Below, piece by piece: positions 29,385 to 41,381 of a stretch of DNA of 64,000 nucleotides (within the stretch, counting starts at the first letter, position 1; each line of letters begins with the position of its first letter). The position numbers and the translations under genes are program-made. Under the pieces are notes generated by a model. The model saw only the letters and a list, made by a program, of their open reading frames with translations. It did no database searches and was not told the origin of the DNA. Origin of the DNA: Aliiglaciecola sp. M165 (GTDB lineage Bacteria; Pseudomonadota; Gammaproteobacteria; Enterobacterales; Alteromonadaceae); NCBI RefSeq assembly GCF_007197995.1, contig NZ_VKKH01000003.1, forward strand, positions 186,001-250,000, given 5' to 3'.

Positions 29385-30931
29385 TCAGTCTTCGACGCTT
29401 CTTTTACGTCGTTCTTGTCTATAACATCGCTCATAGCGGCTTCATCGTCGCTAGGTAACACTGCGCTTTGCTCATCAATGGCCCGTTCTAATAGCGCACT
29501 ATCGAGCCGTTTATTACTTTGCACACCTAACACTCTGAACTGCTCGACTTGACGCACTAAATTACCCTTCCCTTCAGATAACTTGTTCATCGCTGCAAGA
29601 AAGTGTTTTTCACTGGTCTCAATGCTCTTGCCGACTTTTTCCATGTCAGCAATAAAACCATGAAACTTGTCGTATAACTTGCCTGCATTCACGGCAATTT
29701 TTTGTGCATTTTGGTTTTGATATTCGTACTGCCAAATATTGTTAATTGTGCGCAATGCAACCAATAAGTTGGTTGGACTGACTAACATAATATTGTTATC
29801 CAATGCGGTTTTTACCAATTCAGGGGAATGTTCAATGGCTAGCAAGAACGCCGATTCAATGGGTACAAACATCAAAACGTAATCAAGCGTACGCAAGCCT
29901 TTTAAGTCTTGATAATCCTTTTTTCCTAAATCTTTAATATGCTGTTTGACCGATGCAACATGGGCATTTAAATGCTGTTTCCGGGCATCATCATCATCTT
30001 GCTGATTAAAATAACGTTCGTAGTGGGCCAGTGAGACCTTCGAATCTATGACAATATCTTTGTCATTGGGAAGATGCACAACCACATCTGGTTGATAGCT
30101 TTTGCCTGCCTCGTTTTTCAACGAAACCTGGGTTTCAAACTCATGCCCATCTCGCAATCCTGATTCAGTCAGGATCCGTTCAAGCACAACCTCCCCCCAA
30201 TTTCCTTGCTGTTTGTTATCACCTTTTAAGGCTTTGGTTAGTGCGGAAGCTTCCTGAGTAATTTGCTGGTTAAGCTCTTTTAATCCTAATATTTCGGTTT
30301 TTAATGACGCCCGTTCCTGCCCTTCTTTCACATATTGATCGGTGACTTGTTTTTTAAAGCCCTCAATTTGGTCTTTGAGCGGTGTCAATAACGCATCAAG
30401 ACCCGCTTTGCTAGTTTGGGTAAACTTCTCATGTTTTTGTTCGAATATTTTGTTGGCTAAATTTTCAAATTGCTCTTGCAAACGCTGTTCAGAAGTCGTC
30501 AATAACTCGAGTTTCTCCTGTAAAGAAATACGTTCTTGCGCAAAACCCGCTGATTGCGATTCAAGCTGAGCGTAATATTGATTGGCTTTGTCTTGCGCTT
30601 GTTGAGCTTTATTTTGCCAATTTTCAACTTGTTGCTGAATTTGCTTAATTTGAAGATTCTTTTGTTCTAACTCGCCAAGTTGTTTTTGCGCGAGTAATTG
30701 CTGTTGATGTGCGTCTTCAACTTTTTGTTGTAATACAGCACTATGTTCTTTGAGTTCGTTCGCCTGTTCCAATAAGAGCTGAATCTTTTGCTCAAACTCT
30801 TCATTTAATTGCTTGGTTTGTTCTGCCATTTTTTTGCGGCTGAACACTCCGTTCACCAGCATCCCGACAAAAAAAGCAGCCATGCCTATAGCGATTAAAG
30901 CAAACAGCTGTTCGTTACTCAGTTCTAACAT
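29381..30931 (-). CDS. rmuC: DNA recombination protein RmuC
   Basis: A 516-residue protein with an N-terminal membrane helix ([18 protein letters not shown]), a long glutamine-rich coiled coil to about residue 210, and the conserved C-terminal nuclease-like domain ([42 protein letters not shown]). RmuC limits inversions at short inverted repeats in E. coli, probably by trimming DNA structures. It converges on rimO with a four-base overlap and lies downstream of fumarase on the same strand, after a hairpin. Confidence 0.93.
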   Translation of the reverse strand: MLELSNEQLFALIAIGMAAFFVGMLVNGVFSRKKMAEQTKQLNEEFEQKIQLLLEQANELKEHSAVLQQKVEDAHQQQLLAQKQLGELEQKNLQIKQIQQQVENWQNKAQQAQDKANQYYAQLESQSAGFAQERISLQEKLELLTTSEQRLQEQFENLANKIFEQKHEKFTQTSKAGLDALLTPLKDQIEGFKKQVTDQYVKEGQERASLKTEILGLKELNQQITQEASALTKALKGDNKQQGNWGEVVLERILTESGLRDGHEFETQVSLKNEAGKSYQPDVVVHLPNDKDIVIDSKVSLAHYERYFNQQDDDDARKQHLNAHVASVKQHIKDLGKKDYQDLKGLRTLDYVLMFVPIESAFLLAIEHSPELVKTALDNNIMLVSPTNLLVALRTINNIWQYEYQNQNAQKIAVNAGKLYDKFHGFIADMEKVGKSIETSEKHFLAAMNKLSEGKGNLVRQVEQFRVLGVQSNKRLDSALLERAIDEQSAVLPSDDEAAMSDVIDKNDVKEASKTD

Positions 30932-30969
30932 TTAGTCTTCTTATTTTAATAGGGTTTGTTAAGCGTGAC

Positions 30970-30994
30970 GGCATCGCAAACGCTTTGCGATGCC
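30970..30994. other. 11-base-pair hairpin between fumarase and rmuC
   Basis: GGCATCGCAAA and its exact complement flank a three-base loop. There is no T-run on either strand, so it may be a message-stability or processing element rather than an intrinsic terminator. Confidence 0.5.
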
Positions 30995-31010
30995 ATCGAA
31001 AATCGAGCGA

Positions 31011-32543
31011 TTAAGACGGTTGCAACGCCTTGTTTAAATCTTCGATTTTGGCTTTCCATATGGCAGGACCGGTCTGATGCGCGTTAGCGCCAGTGCTGTC
31101 AACCGCGACAGTGACAGGCATATCTTCAACTTCAAATTCATAAATTGCTTCCATACCTAAGTCTTCAAAGGCCACAACTTTGGATTTTTTAATGGCTTTG
31201 GAAACCAAATACGCCGCGCCGCCTACCGCCATTAAATATACGGCTTTATGCTTAGCAATGCTTTCAACCGTAGCGGGACCGCGCTCAGCTTTACCGATCA
31301 TGCCAATCAATCCTGTTTGCTCGAGCATCATATCAGTGAATTTATCCATTCGTGTTGCCGTTGTTGGACCAGCAGGCCCTACAACTTCATCACCAACAGC
31401 ATCAACCGGACCAACGTAATAGATGAATCGATTGGTTAAATCGACACCTTCAGGCATGCCTTCACCATTGGCGAGCATAGATTGAATGCGCTTGTGTGCA
31501 GCGTCGCGCCCTGTCAGCATCTTGCCTGACAACAGAACAGTTTCGCCGACTTTCCACTCTTGAATATCTTCTTTACTAAGCGTATCGAGGTTAACTCTGC
31601 GAGTATCCGCACCGACTTCCCATGTGATATCGGGCCAGTCTTCTAATTTAGGTGGCGCAAATTCAGCAGGCCCAGAGCCGTCTAAATGAAAATGTGCATG
31701 ACGCGTAGCCGCACAATTAGGGATCATTGCCACAGGTTTAGATGCGGCGTGGGTGGGAACAGATTTGATTTTCACATCAACAACGGTGGTGAGCCCACCT
31801 AACCCCTGAGCACCAATACCCAAATCGTTAACTTTTTTGAAAATGTCTAAGCGCAATTTCTCTTCAGTGGTTTGTGCACCGCGCTCCATCAACTCTTGAA
31901 TATCGACCGGATCCATCAAACTTTCTTTAGCTAGCACTGCAGCTTTTTCCGCCGTACCACCTATGCCTAACCCCAACATTCCAGGTGGGCACCAACCAGC
32001 TCCCATGGTAGGTAGTGTCTTGACTACCCATTCAGCAATATCATCGCTGGGATTTAACATCACCATTTTTGATTTATTTTCAGAACCGCCACCCTTAGCG
32101 GCTATCATGACTTCAATCTGATCACCTGCAACGGTGTCGATGTGCACAACGGCAGGCGTATTATCTTTAGTATTTGTGCGGCTACCCGCGGGATCAGAAA
32201 CAATTGATGCCCTAAGCGGATTATCTGGATTCAGGTAAGCACGACGTGTGCCTTCATCGACCATTTGCTGAACCGTCATATCGGTTTTATCCCACTGCAC
32301 TGCCATACCAATTTTAACGAAGCAGGTGACAATACCAGTGTCCTGACAAAGCGGACGTTTCCCTTCCGCTGACATCCTTGAATTGATTAAGATTTGTGCC
32401 ATGGCGTCTTTGGCTGCCTGACTTTGCTCTTGATTGTATGCTTTCTCTACGGCTTTGACGTAATCAAGCGGGTGATAATAAGAAATAAACTGCAATGCAT
32501 CTTCAATGCTATCGATAAAATCTTGCTGGCGAATGAGTGCCAT
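31011..32543 (-). CDS. fumA: Fumarate hydratase, class I (iron-sulfur)
   Basis: A 510-residue [4Fe-4S] fumarase/hydro-lyase, interconverting fumarate and malate. The cluster-region motifs include CQDTGIVTCFV near the N-terminus and CAATRHAHFHLDGSG in the middle; the C-terminal beta domain includes GPAGPTTATRMDKFTD. I start at ATG 32543, preceded by GAGG at normal distance, rather than an in-frame TTG at 32558. Class I enzymes are oxygen-sensitive; a class II FumC is not in this window. The exact paralogue name (fumA or fumB) cannot be settled without comparison. Confidence 0.93.
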   Translation of the reverse strand: MALIRQQDFIDSIEDALQFISYYHPLDYVKAVEKAYNQEQSQAAKDAMAQILINSRMSAEGKRPLCQDTGIVTCFVKIGMAVQWDKTDMTVQQMVDEGTRRAYLNPDNPLRASIVSDPAGSRTNTKDNTPAVVHIDTVAGDQIEVMIAAKGGGSENKSKMVMLNPSDDIAEWVVKTLPTMGAGWCPPGMLGLGIGGTAEKAAVLAKESLMDPVDIQELMERGAQTTEEKLRLDIFKKVNDLGIGAQGLGGLTTVVDVKIKSVPTHAASKPVAMIPNCAATRHAHFHLDGSGPAEFAPPKLEDWPDITWEVGADTRRVNLDTLSKEDIQEWKVGETVLLSGKMLTGRDAAHKRIQSMLANGEGMPEGVDLTNRFIYYVGPVDAVGDEVVGPAGPTTATRMDKFTDMMLEQTGLIGMIGKAERGPATVESIAKHKAVYLMAVGGAAYLVSKAIKKSKVVAFEDLGMEAIYEFEVEDMPVTVAVDSTGANAHQTGPAIWKAKIEDLNKALQPS

Positions 32544-32656
32544 AGGTGCCTCTTTCAATTATTTGTGTCGTTAGAATAACGACATTATGATACCCTCATG
32601 TTAACAATTGCTCCATCGTAAAACACTGCTAATTTTCGTATGTTGGTCAAATTTTA

Positions 32657-34078
32657 ATGCGAGATACTGTGAGTAAAAGCGTCCAAATCCAAACACTTGC
32701 TATACCCAAAGAAACTGATATCACCGAATTGTTCGCCGTTTACGCTAATAGACCCTGGTCTATGTTGCTTGATTCTGCCAATAGTTCCCACGTTAACGCG
32801 CGATTTGATTTTTTTGTTGCTGCGCCAATGGCAACAATCGTTGCCTTTGGAACAGATTGTCAAATTTCAGAGAACGGCCAACAAGACATCCGCTGCCAAG
32901 GTAACCCGCTGAGTATAGTAAGGTCACTTATGAAGCGGGTATTAGGCGACAGTGATTCGCTCCCTTTACAGGATAACAACCCTGGCATTCACTTACCTTT
33001 TCATTGCGGTGCGGCCGGCTATTTTGGGTATGATTTGGGACGATGCTTTGAAAACTTGCCCGATTCATCTGAACATAGCTATTCAACGCCAGACATGGCC
33101 ATTGGTTTGTACACGTGGTGTGTTGTAAAAGACAATGTAAAAGGCGTTTTTTATTTGGTTGAATTACCCGGTTTTGATAACCCAAGCGCAGACGATATCG
33201 AAAGCCTGGTTAATGCAAAGTTGCACTATTCGGATTCAAATTTTTGTTTGTCGACCAGTTGGCAAGCAAACATGGACAAAACACGCTATCAACAAAGCCT
33301 CGACAAAGTGCATAAATATTTGCGCGCTGGTGATTGTTATCAGGTTAATTTTGCGCAACGCTTTAGCGCTCAATATCAGGGCAGCGAATGGTCGGCCTAT
33401 TTGTCTTTGCGAAAAGCAAATCAAGCGCCTTTCTCGGCATTCATTCGACTTGATGAAAGTGTGATACTGAGCATTTCTCCTGAGCGATTCATCTCATTGA
33501 ATGACAAAAAGGTCAAAACTCAGCCTATTAAGGGCACACGACCACGCTTTGTTGACAATAAAGTAAAAGATCAGGAGCAAATAACCCTTCTTCAGTCGTC
33601 TCCCAAGGACAAAGCTGAAAATTTAATGATTGTCGACTTGCTAAGAAATGATCTAAGCCGGAGCTGTGCACCAGGAACCATTGATGTTCCGCAACTATTC
33701 GAAGTCGAGAGTTTCGAAGCTGTTCACCATTTGGTGAGCACAGTTACCGGGCAATTAGATGATAATTTTGATGCCTATGACCTTTTGCAAGGTGCTTTCC
33801 CCGGTGGATCAATAACAGGTGCGCCCAAAGTTCGTGCAATGGAAATTATCGATGAATTAGAGCCAAATAGGCGCAACATATACTGTGGTAGCATTGGTTA
33901 TATTGATGTGTTGGGCAATATGGATACCAATATATGTATACGTACACTGTTATGCGAAAACGATACAATGTATTGCTGGGCTGGTGGAGGCATTGTACTG
34001 GATTCGACATCGGAAGATGAATACCAGGAATCGCTGGATAAAGTCTCAAAAATTTTACCCATTCTGGAACGGTTGTAA
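32657..34078 (+). CDS. pabB: Aminodeoxychorismate synthase component I
   Basis: A 473-residue chorismate-utilising enzyme that, with PabA, aminates chorismate to 4-amino-4-deoxychorismate for folate synthesis. The chorismate-binding domain has QPIKGTRPR, the PIKGT motif typical of PabB rather than TrpE, and GGSITGAPKVRAMEIIDELE followed by GSIGYID. The N-terminal third is the less conserved lid domain. ATG at 32657 is used; GTG at 32669 is an alternative with a slightly better context. It overlaps nudL by one base and is divergent from fumarase. Confidence 0.92.
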   Translation: MRDTVSKSVQIQTLAIPKETDITELFAVYANRPWSMLLDSANSSHVNARFDFFVAAPMATIVAFGTDCQISENGQQDIRCQGNPLSIVRSLMKRVLGDSDSLPLQDNNPGIHLPFHCGAAGYFGYDLGRCFENLPDSSEHSYSTPDMAIGLYTWCVVKDNVKGVFYLVELPGFDNPSADDIESLVNAKLHYSDSNFCLSTSWQANMDKTRYQQSLDKVHKYLRAGDCYQVNFAQRFSAQYQGSEWSAYLSLRKANQAPFSAFIRLDESVILSISPERFISLNDKKVKTQPIKGTRPRFVDNKVKDQEQITLLQSSPKDKAENLMIVDLLRNDLSRSCAPGTIDVPQLFEVESFEAVHHLVSTVTGQLDDNFDAYDLLQGAFPGGSITGAPKVRAMEIIDELEPNRRNIYCGSIGYIDVLGNMDTNICIRTLLCENDTMYCWAGGGIVLDSTSEDEYQESLDKVSKILPILERL

Positions 34079-34647
34079 TGGATAGGCAGACCTTTCTTGG
34101 CCGCTTTCAACATGCCAGGCAAGTAAGTGCTGCAAAAGATTTTCCACTAAAGGAAGCAGGTAAACCTGCTGCGGTATTGATCCCAATCATTGAGCGAGCC
34201 GATGAACTGACAGTGTTATTCACCCAACGGGCAAAACATTTAAAACATCATCCTGGACAAGTGAGTTTTCCTGGTGGCAAACAAGAAAAATCCGATCACA
34301 ATTTACTCCATACCGCTTTACGCGAAACCGAAGAAGAAATTGGAATTTCCTCGCAACTCATAGACGTCGTAGGAAGGTTACCGAAATTTCGCACCATTAG
34401 CCGGTTTGAGGTGACGCCTTTTGTTAGCTTTGTCACGCCACAATTTACCTTGAAGTTAGATAAAAACGAGGTCGATAATGTTTTTGAAGTTCCCTTGTCA
34501 CATTTGCTTGATAAAAATCAGCATTTAATTCATTGGGTAAAGCGCGGCGGCCACCGTCATCCGGTCTACTTTATACCATGGCAGGACAAAACGATTTGGG
34601 GAGCGACTGCGGCATTTGTGCGGCTTCTTTCAGATCATATCAATTGA
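34078..34647 (+). CDS. nudL: CoA pyrophosphatase, NUDIX hydrolase
   Basis: A 189-residue NUDIX protein. The NUDIX box is visible as GGKQEKSDHNLLHTALRETEEEIGI (key residues GG at its start and RETEEEIG at its end) and is preceded by HHPGQVSFPGG, the UPF0035 signature of CoA/acyl-CoA pyrophosphatases (YeaB/NudL). It would hydrolyse CoA or its derivatives to phosphopantetheine and 3',5'-ADP. Its ATG shares one base with the pabB stop, a coupling also found in E. coli (pabB-nudL). Confidence 0.93.
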   Translation: MDRQTFLGRFQHARQVSAAKDFPLKEAGKPAAVLIPIIERADELTVLFTQRAKHLKHHPGQVSFPGGKQEKSDHNLLHTALRETEEEIGISSQLIDVVGRLPKFRTISRFEVTPFVSFVTPQFTLKLDKNEVDNVFEVPLSHLLDKNQHLIHWVKRGGHRHPVYFIPWQDKTIWGATAAFVRLLSDHIN

Positions 34648-34787
34648 ACTAGAAGGTCAGAGCAACTATCAAGTTTTCTTTACGCTCTGCCCCCACTAAT
34701 TTTTTCATTCACAGCGACTTTTCCTTGCCCAAGGATTTAACTATGCTCATAGTAGCGCCCTACTTTAAAACTTAATGAGAAACTTCA

Positions 34788-36161
34788 GTGATAAGCGTAT
34801 TTGACATGTTCAGTATCGGTATTGGTCCATCCAGCTCACACACGGTTGGGCCAATGCGTGCGGCGAAATCATTTTGCGATCATTTAGAATTGAATCATCA
34901 ACTGAACACTGTAGATCGGGTCACTGTAGAATTGTTTGGGTCACTTGGACAAACAGGTAAAGGTCATGGAACGGGTAAAGCCGTTATTCTTGGCTTACTA
35001 GGTTTGGAACCGGAAACCATCGACGTCAGTTTGGTAGAAGGTTATTTGACACAAATAGAGTCAACGCAAAAAATCGATCTTAATCAACAACACAGGGTTG
35101 CATTTCCTAAACAAGGCGCAATTGTCTTTCACCGTCGGAAAACCTTACCACTGCATTCCAATGGAATGACGCTGCATGCATTCAAGCAAGAAGAACTAGT
35201 GCTTTCGCAAACTTACTACTCCATTGGTGGCGGTTTTATTGTTAAAGAAGAAGATTTTCAGTCAGTTAAAAACCGTTCATTGGAAAAAGAACAAAAACCT
35301 TTGCCTTACTCTTTTTCAACTGCCAATGAATTGGTTCAAAAGTGCAAAGAACACGGGCTTAGTATCAGCGCGTTGATGTTAGAAAACGAAGCCACGGTGC
35401 AACCCAAAAGTGAAGTAGTAGAAAAATTGTGGGAGATTTGGCAGGTGATGCTGGAATCGGTTAACAACGGAATTCACACCGAGGGGATTTTACCTGGTGG
35501 ATTAAAAGTTACCCGCAGAGCGCCAGCTCTCTATCGTCGACTTGAGACGGAACAAACTGCAGACCCAATGCAGGCTATGGATTGGGTTAATTTGTTTGCA
35601 TTAGCGGTGAACGAAGAAAATGCCGCAGGTGGGAGAGTGGTTACCGCTCCTACCAATGGCGCAGCAGGGATCATTCCTGCCGTGTTGTGCTATTTCGATA
35701 AATTCGTGAGAAAAGTTGAAAAACATACCGCCGCCAGATATTTACTAACCGCTGCGGCCATAGGCATTTTGTACAAAAAGAATGCGTCAATTTCAGGTGC
35801 AGAAGTCGGTTGTCAGGGCGAAGTGGGCGTTGCCTGCTCAATGGCCGCAGGCGCATTAACTGAAATTATCGGGGGCTCAGTTGACGCTGTTGAAAATGCA
35901 GCTGAAATTGGCATGGAACATAATTTAGGACTCACCTGTGATCCTGTTGGCGGACTAGTCCAAGTTCCTTGCATCGAAAGAAACGCAATGGGAGCGATTA
36001 AAGCGATCAATGCATCTCGATTAGCACTGAGAGGATCGGGTCAGCATAAGGTGTCCTTGGATAAAGTAATAAAAACCATGTGGGATACTGGCAACGACAT
36101 GAAGTCTAAATACAAAGAGACCGCACGAGGCGGTCTAGCTGTAAACATTATTGAATGCTAA
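34788..36161 (+). CDS. sdaA: L-serine ammonia-lyase (iron-sulfur)
   Basis: A 457-residue iron-sulfur serine deaminase that makes pyruvate and ammonia from L-serine. The N-terminal beta domain has [16 protein letters not shown], and the alpha domain has [17 protein letters not shown] and [20 protein letters not shown], which carry the conserved cysteines for the [4Fe-4S] cluster. Single-chain layout and length match E. coli SdaA. It lies 140 bases after nudL and converges on cysB over a shared hairpin. Confidence 0.95.
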   Translation: MISVFDMFSIGIGPSSSHTVGPMRAAKSFCDHLELNHQLNTVDRVTVELFGSLGQTGKGHGTGKAVILGLLGLEPETIDVSLVEGYLTQIESTQKIDLNQQHRVAFPKQGAIVFHRRKTLPLHSNGMTLHAFKQEELVLSQTYYSIGGGFIVKEEDFQSVKNRSLEKEQKPLPYSFSTANELVQKCKEHGLSISALMLENEATVQPKSEVVEKLWEIWQVMLESVNNGIHTEGILPGGLKVTRRAPALYRRLETEQTADPMQAMDWVNLFALAVNEENAAGGRVVTAPTNGAAGIIPAVLCYFDKFVRKVEKHTAARYLLTAAAIGILYKKNASISGAEVGCQGEVGVACSMAAGALTEIIGGSVDAVENAAEIGMEHNLGLTCDPVGGLVQVPCIERNAMGAIKAINASRLALRGSGQHKVSLDKVIKTMWDTGNDMKSKYKETARGGLAVNIIEC

Positions 36162-36189
36162 AAAATCAGGCAAAATCTTATAATTTCCC

Positions 36190-38055
<1,866 letters not shown>

Positions 38056-38106
38056 CATAAGGCGTTTTTTCAATTGCGAGTCGATAGAACAGGACTGTAT
38101 GGTTAG

Positions 38107-38874
38107 ATGATTTTTCCTATAATTATAATTTTAATTGTTTCTTTGGTTGTCGTGGCGATTGTTGTCAACGCTTTGCAGCAACACCGAGAAAAAATTGAAG
38201 CGGAAAGACGAACTGAAATCGCGAAACAAAAGTCGGTGATTGATGAAACAGAGAACGTATTGATGACTATTGATACAATCCCTGTGTCGCAAAAACTTAT
38301 TGCTATTCTGCACACCCGAGTGCTCAATGCGTTGAAGGTTATTTTTGAATTAAACCCCTCAATACCAGAGATTCGTCAGCGAATAAAACAGTCCCAAGAA
38401 CGCATTAAAATGATAAATATTAATGCGCAATCCCCTTCTCAGGATTCTTTTAGCCTGCCCGACAGCGATAAAATGGTTATCCAATATATTCAGGCAGTAA
38501 AAAAATTTAGAGTCTTATTGCGCTCAGAACACGCTAAAGGAAAAGTAGATACGCAGACTTTTACCCACGAAGACCGTGCGTTAGCATCGTTACAATTAAG
38601 AGTAAATGTTGAAACCTTGGCCAAAAGAGGCAATGCGGCTTTACAGTCAAATATGCTGGGCTCAGCGCGGCAATATTTCGAGAAGGCTATTGCGGCGCTT
38701 GAAGGACAAACTCAGCCTGACCAATACAATATCGAACGCAAAGCACAACTAGACGAGCAACTCAGAACTATTCAAGACAATCTTAAAAATGCAAATGCTC
38801 AAGATCGCGCGAAAAAACAAGAAGAAGAACGTGACGAGCTGGACGAATTATTTGCACCAAAGAAAAAATGGTAA
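38107..38874 (+). CDS. Membrane-anchored helical protein of unknown function
   Basis: A 255-residue protein with one N-terminal transmembrane helix (IIIILIVSLVVVAIVVNAL) followed by charged, mostly alpha-helical sequence with coiled-coil character and TPR-like text near 180-220 (RGNAALQSNMLGSARQYFEKAI). The C-terminus is very charged and ends ELDELFAPKKKW. It follows the orphan kinase on the same strand and may work with it. No catalytic motif is visible and I do not recognise the family. Confidence 0.7.
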   Translation: MIFPIIIILIVSLVVVAIVVNALQQHREKIEAERRTEIAKQKSVIDETENVLMTIDTIPVSQKLIAILHTRVLNALKVIFELNPSIPEIRQRIKQSQERIKMININAQSPSQDSFSLPDSDKMVIQYIQAVKKFRVLLRSEHAKGKVDTQTFTHEDRALASLQLRVNVETLAKRGNAALQSNMLGSARQYFEKAIAALEGQTQPDQYNIERKAQLDEQLRTIQDNLKNANAQDRAKKQEEERDELDELFAPKKKW

Positions 38875-38915
38875 TTTGCTTGGTTTATTTGATTGTTTTT
38901 TGTTGTAACTGGTTA

Positions 38916-39806
38916 TTAATTCCCTAGGTGATTTTCCAAGATACTTTCCCACATTGCTTTTGCAGGAACCGACAAGGATTTTCTGTGGGTTTTTAGCATG
39001 CCTATTTTTCTGCTTAAGTTGACTCCCTCAATTGCTACGCAAGCCAAACCACTTTGAGAAAACTGTTGCTGGCATATTCCAGGAACCACTGACACTCCCA
39101 TGTCAGTCTTAACAAACTCCCCGACTGTCGATAGCTGATTAGCTTCTACTACGATATTTAGCCGTAAATCGTGTTGTCGAGTAAACTGTTCAATCCAAAG
39201 TCTAATACTGGAACCTCTATTCATTGCCACAAAGTGATACTGAGCTATTTCGTGCCAACTAACGGTGTCTCTTTGTGCAAGTGGATGCTGCGGGGCAAAA
39301 ACAGCGATGAACTCATTGGTCATTAAGGTTTTAAACACCAGGCCGTCCAGTTGCTCTGTTTCAAAAGAAAATCCAATCTCTGCCCGCCCTACTCTCACTA
39401 AGTTGATCACATCCTCCATGACCACATCTCTGATCGTTAAGTTAATTCCGTGCCACTGCTGATGGAAGGATTTAACAATTTTTGGCAATATACTATTGGC
39501 AAAAGAAGGCATTGCCGCGAGCGTAAGTTTCCCTCGTTGCATAGCAAATAAGTCACGCATATCCGCTAAAGAAGAATCCCAATCATGAATTAGCCGCATT
39601 GCTACGGGCACAAACTCAGCCCCTTCTTTACTCAGTGCGACCTTTCTGGTGGTGCGAGAGAATAGCTCTCCACCAAGTTGCTGTTCGAGTTTTTTAATCG
39701 AACTGGACAACGCGGGTTGTGACAAATGAATTTTTTCAGCCGCTTCAGCGAAAGTATTGGATTGGGCAAGCGTCACAAAAGCTTGTAATTGTTTGTATGA
39801 GAGCAA
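38916..39806 (-). CDS. LysR-family transcriptional regulator
   Basis: A 296-residue LysR regulator. The helix-turn-helix is TFAEAAEKIHLSQPALSSSIKKLEQ (recognition part LSQPALSSSIKKLE), and a periplasmic-binding-like effector domain follows (GKLTLAAMPSFANSILP). It is divergent, by about 120 bases, from the CoA-transferase pair scoA-scoB, the usual position for a LysR regulator of its target. The effector may be a keto acid or its CoA ester, but this is inference. Confidence 0.88.
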   Translation of the reverse strand: MLSYKQLQAFVTLAQSNTFAEAAEKIHLSQPALSSSIKKLEQQLGGELFSRTTRKVALSKEGAEFVPVAMRLIHDWDSSLADMRDLFAMQRGKLTLAAMPSFANSILPKIVKSFHQQWHGINLTIRDVVMEDVINLVRVGRAEIGFSFETEQLDGLVFKTLMTNEFIAVFAPQHPLAQRDTVSWHEIAQYHFVAMNRGSSIRLWIEQFTRQHDLRLNIVVEANQLSTVGEFVKTDMGVSVVPGICQQQFSQSGLACVAIEGVNLSRKIGMLKTHRKSLSVPAKAMWESILENHLGN

Positions 39807-39926
39807 AATATACCTTTCATCGTTTGTTGCTATTTATTAATTATTTTTATTAATAATGACATTAAATCAATTTTACTTTAATAACATAAACGTTAATACT
39901 TTGTGAAATTTTACATTGGAGCGAAC

Positions 39927-40640
39927 ATGAGCGGATTTAATAAAATCGTCACCAGTTATGAAGAGGCGATGGCCGGGCTGGAAGATGGAATGACCGTCAT
40001 TGCTGGTGGTTTTGGCTTGTGCGGGATCCCTGAAGGGTTAATCGCGCAAATCAAAAAAATGGCGACTAAAGATCTCACAGTTGTATCGAATAATTGTGGG
40101 GTCGATGGTTTTGGCCTCGGACTGCTTTTGGAAGATAAACAAATTCGCAAAATGATCTCCTCGTATGTTGGCGAAAATGCGTTGTTTGAAAAGCAATTAC
40201 TCAATGGCGAATTAGAGGTTGAGCTTACCCCTCAAGGTACACTTGCTGAAAAAATGCGTGCAGGCGGAGCTGGCATCCCCGGTTTTTACACGGCAACAGG
40301 ATACGGTACACCGGTCGGAGAAGGTAAAGAAGTCAAAGAATTTAATGGGCGCCCGTACATTCTTGAAGAGGCAATCACTGGCGACTTTGCCATCGTTAAA
40401 GCCTATAAAGCTGATGTATTTGGTAATTGTATCTACCGTCATACCGCACAAAATTTCAACCCTATGGCGGCAACCGCAGGGAAAATTACCGTTGTAGAGG
40501 TTGAAGAAATCGTGCCTCCTGGCGCCATTCCGCCTAGCCAAATTCATACGCCTGGCATCTACGTGGACCGTATCATTCAAGGTCAGTTTGAAAAGCGCAT
40601 AGAGCGTCGAGTTTTGTCTAAATCAGAAGGAGACAAATAA
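39927..40640 (+). CDS. scoA: 3-oxoacid CoA-transferase subunit A
   Basis: A 237-residue alpha subunit of a family I CoA-transferase. It contains [19 protein letters not shown] and [19 protein letters not shown], as in succinyl-CoA:3-ketoacid CoA-transferase. I start at ATG 39927 because GGAG lies six bases upstream; a GTG at 39903 would add eight residues. With subunit B it transfers CoA from succinyl-CoA to acetoacetate, feeding ketone-body or leucine breakdown into the TCA cycle. It overlaps scoB by one base. Confidence 0.9.
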   Translation: MSGFNKIVTSYEEAMAGLEDGMTVIAGGFGLCGIPEGLIAQIKKMATKDLTVVSNNCGVDGFGLGLLLEDKQIRKMISSYVGENALFEKQLLNGELEVELTPQGTLAEKMRAGGAGIPGFYTATGYGTPVGEGKEVKEFNGRPYILEEAITGDFAIVKAYKADVFGNCIYRHTAQNFNPMAATAGKITVVEVEEIVPPGAIPPSQIHTPGIYVDRIIQGQFEKRIERRVLSKSEGDK

Positions 40641-41296
40641 TGGCTTTAACAAGAGACCAAATCGCCATGCGCGTAGCTAAAGAATTCAAAGATGGCGATT
40701 ATGTGAATCTGGGCATAGGCATCCCAACATTGGCTGCGAACTTTGTCCCTGAAGATATTTCAGTTATGTTGCAATCTGAAAATGGCTTACTCGGTATGGG
40801 ACCTTATCCAACAGAAGAGCAACTTGATGCTGACATGATCAATGCGGGTAAAGAAACGGTCACGTCTGTGACGGGTGCGTCAATATTCAGCTCAGCCGAG
40901 AGTTTTGCCATGATCCGTGGCGGTCACGTAGATTTTACCGTACTTGGCGCCTTTGAGGTGGACGTTAACGGTAGTATTGCGTCATGGATGATCCCCGGAA
41001 AGTTAGTCAAAGGCATGGGCGGTGCAATGGATCTTGTCGCAGGTGCTAAAAACATTATCGTCACCATGACTCACGCAGACAAACACGGAAATTCGAAGCT
41101 TCTTGAAGCTTGTACATTGCCCCTGACCGGCGTGAACTGCATCAATAAAATTATCACTGATTTAGCGGTTGTAGAAGTCAAGGACGGTGCCTTCCATTTA
41201 CTGGAGCTTGCCCCTGGAGTCACGGTTGATGAAGTCGCTAGCAAGACCGCGGGCAAACTGATTGTCAATGACAATGTAAAAGAAATGACCTTTTAA
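40640..41296 (+). CDS. scoB: 3-oxoacid CoA-transferase subunit B
   Basis: A 218-residue beta subunit. The catalytic glutamate that forms the CoA thioester is E47 in [11 protein letters not shown], and [15 protein letters not shown] is the other family signature. It is translationally coupled to subunit A (the ATG shares a base with the stop) behind AAGGAG. The pair most resembles succinyl-CoA:acetoacetate transferases; acetate-acetoacetate transferases (AtoDA) are the main alternative. No other ketone-body gene is adjacent. Confidence 0.92.
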   Translation: MALTRDQIAMRVAKEFKDGDYVNLGIGIPTLAANFVPEDISVMLQSENGLLGMGPYPTEEQLDADMINAGKETVTSVTGASIFSSAESFAMIRGGHVDFTVLGAFEVDVNGSIASWMIPGKLVKGMGGAMDLVAGAKNIIVTMTHADKHGNSKLLEACTLPLTGVNCINKIITDLAVVEVKDGAFHLLELAPGVTVDEVASKTAGKLIVNDNVKEMTF

Positions 41297-41381
41297 ACTA
41301 AAAATTAGACTTTAGTTTAGTTTTCATTCTTCAAAAGCTGTTTTAAAATGCTCCGGTAACAATATGTTGACCGGAGCTGTT

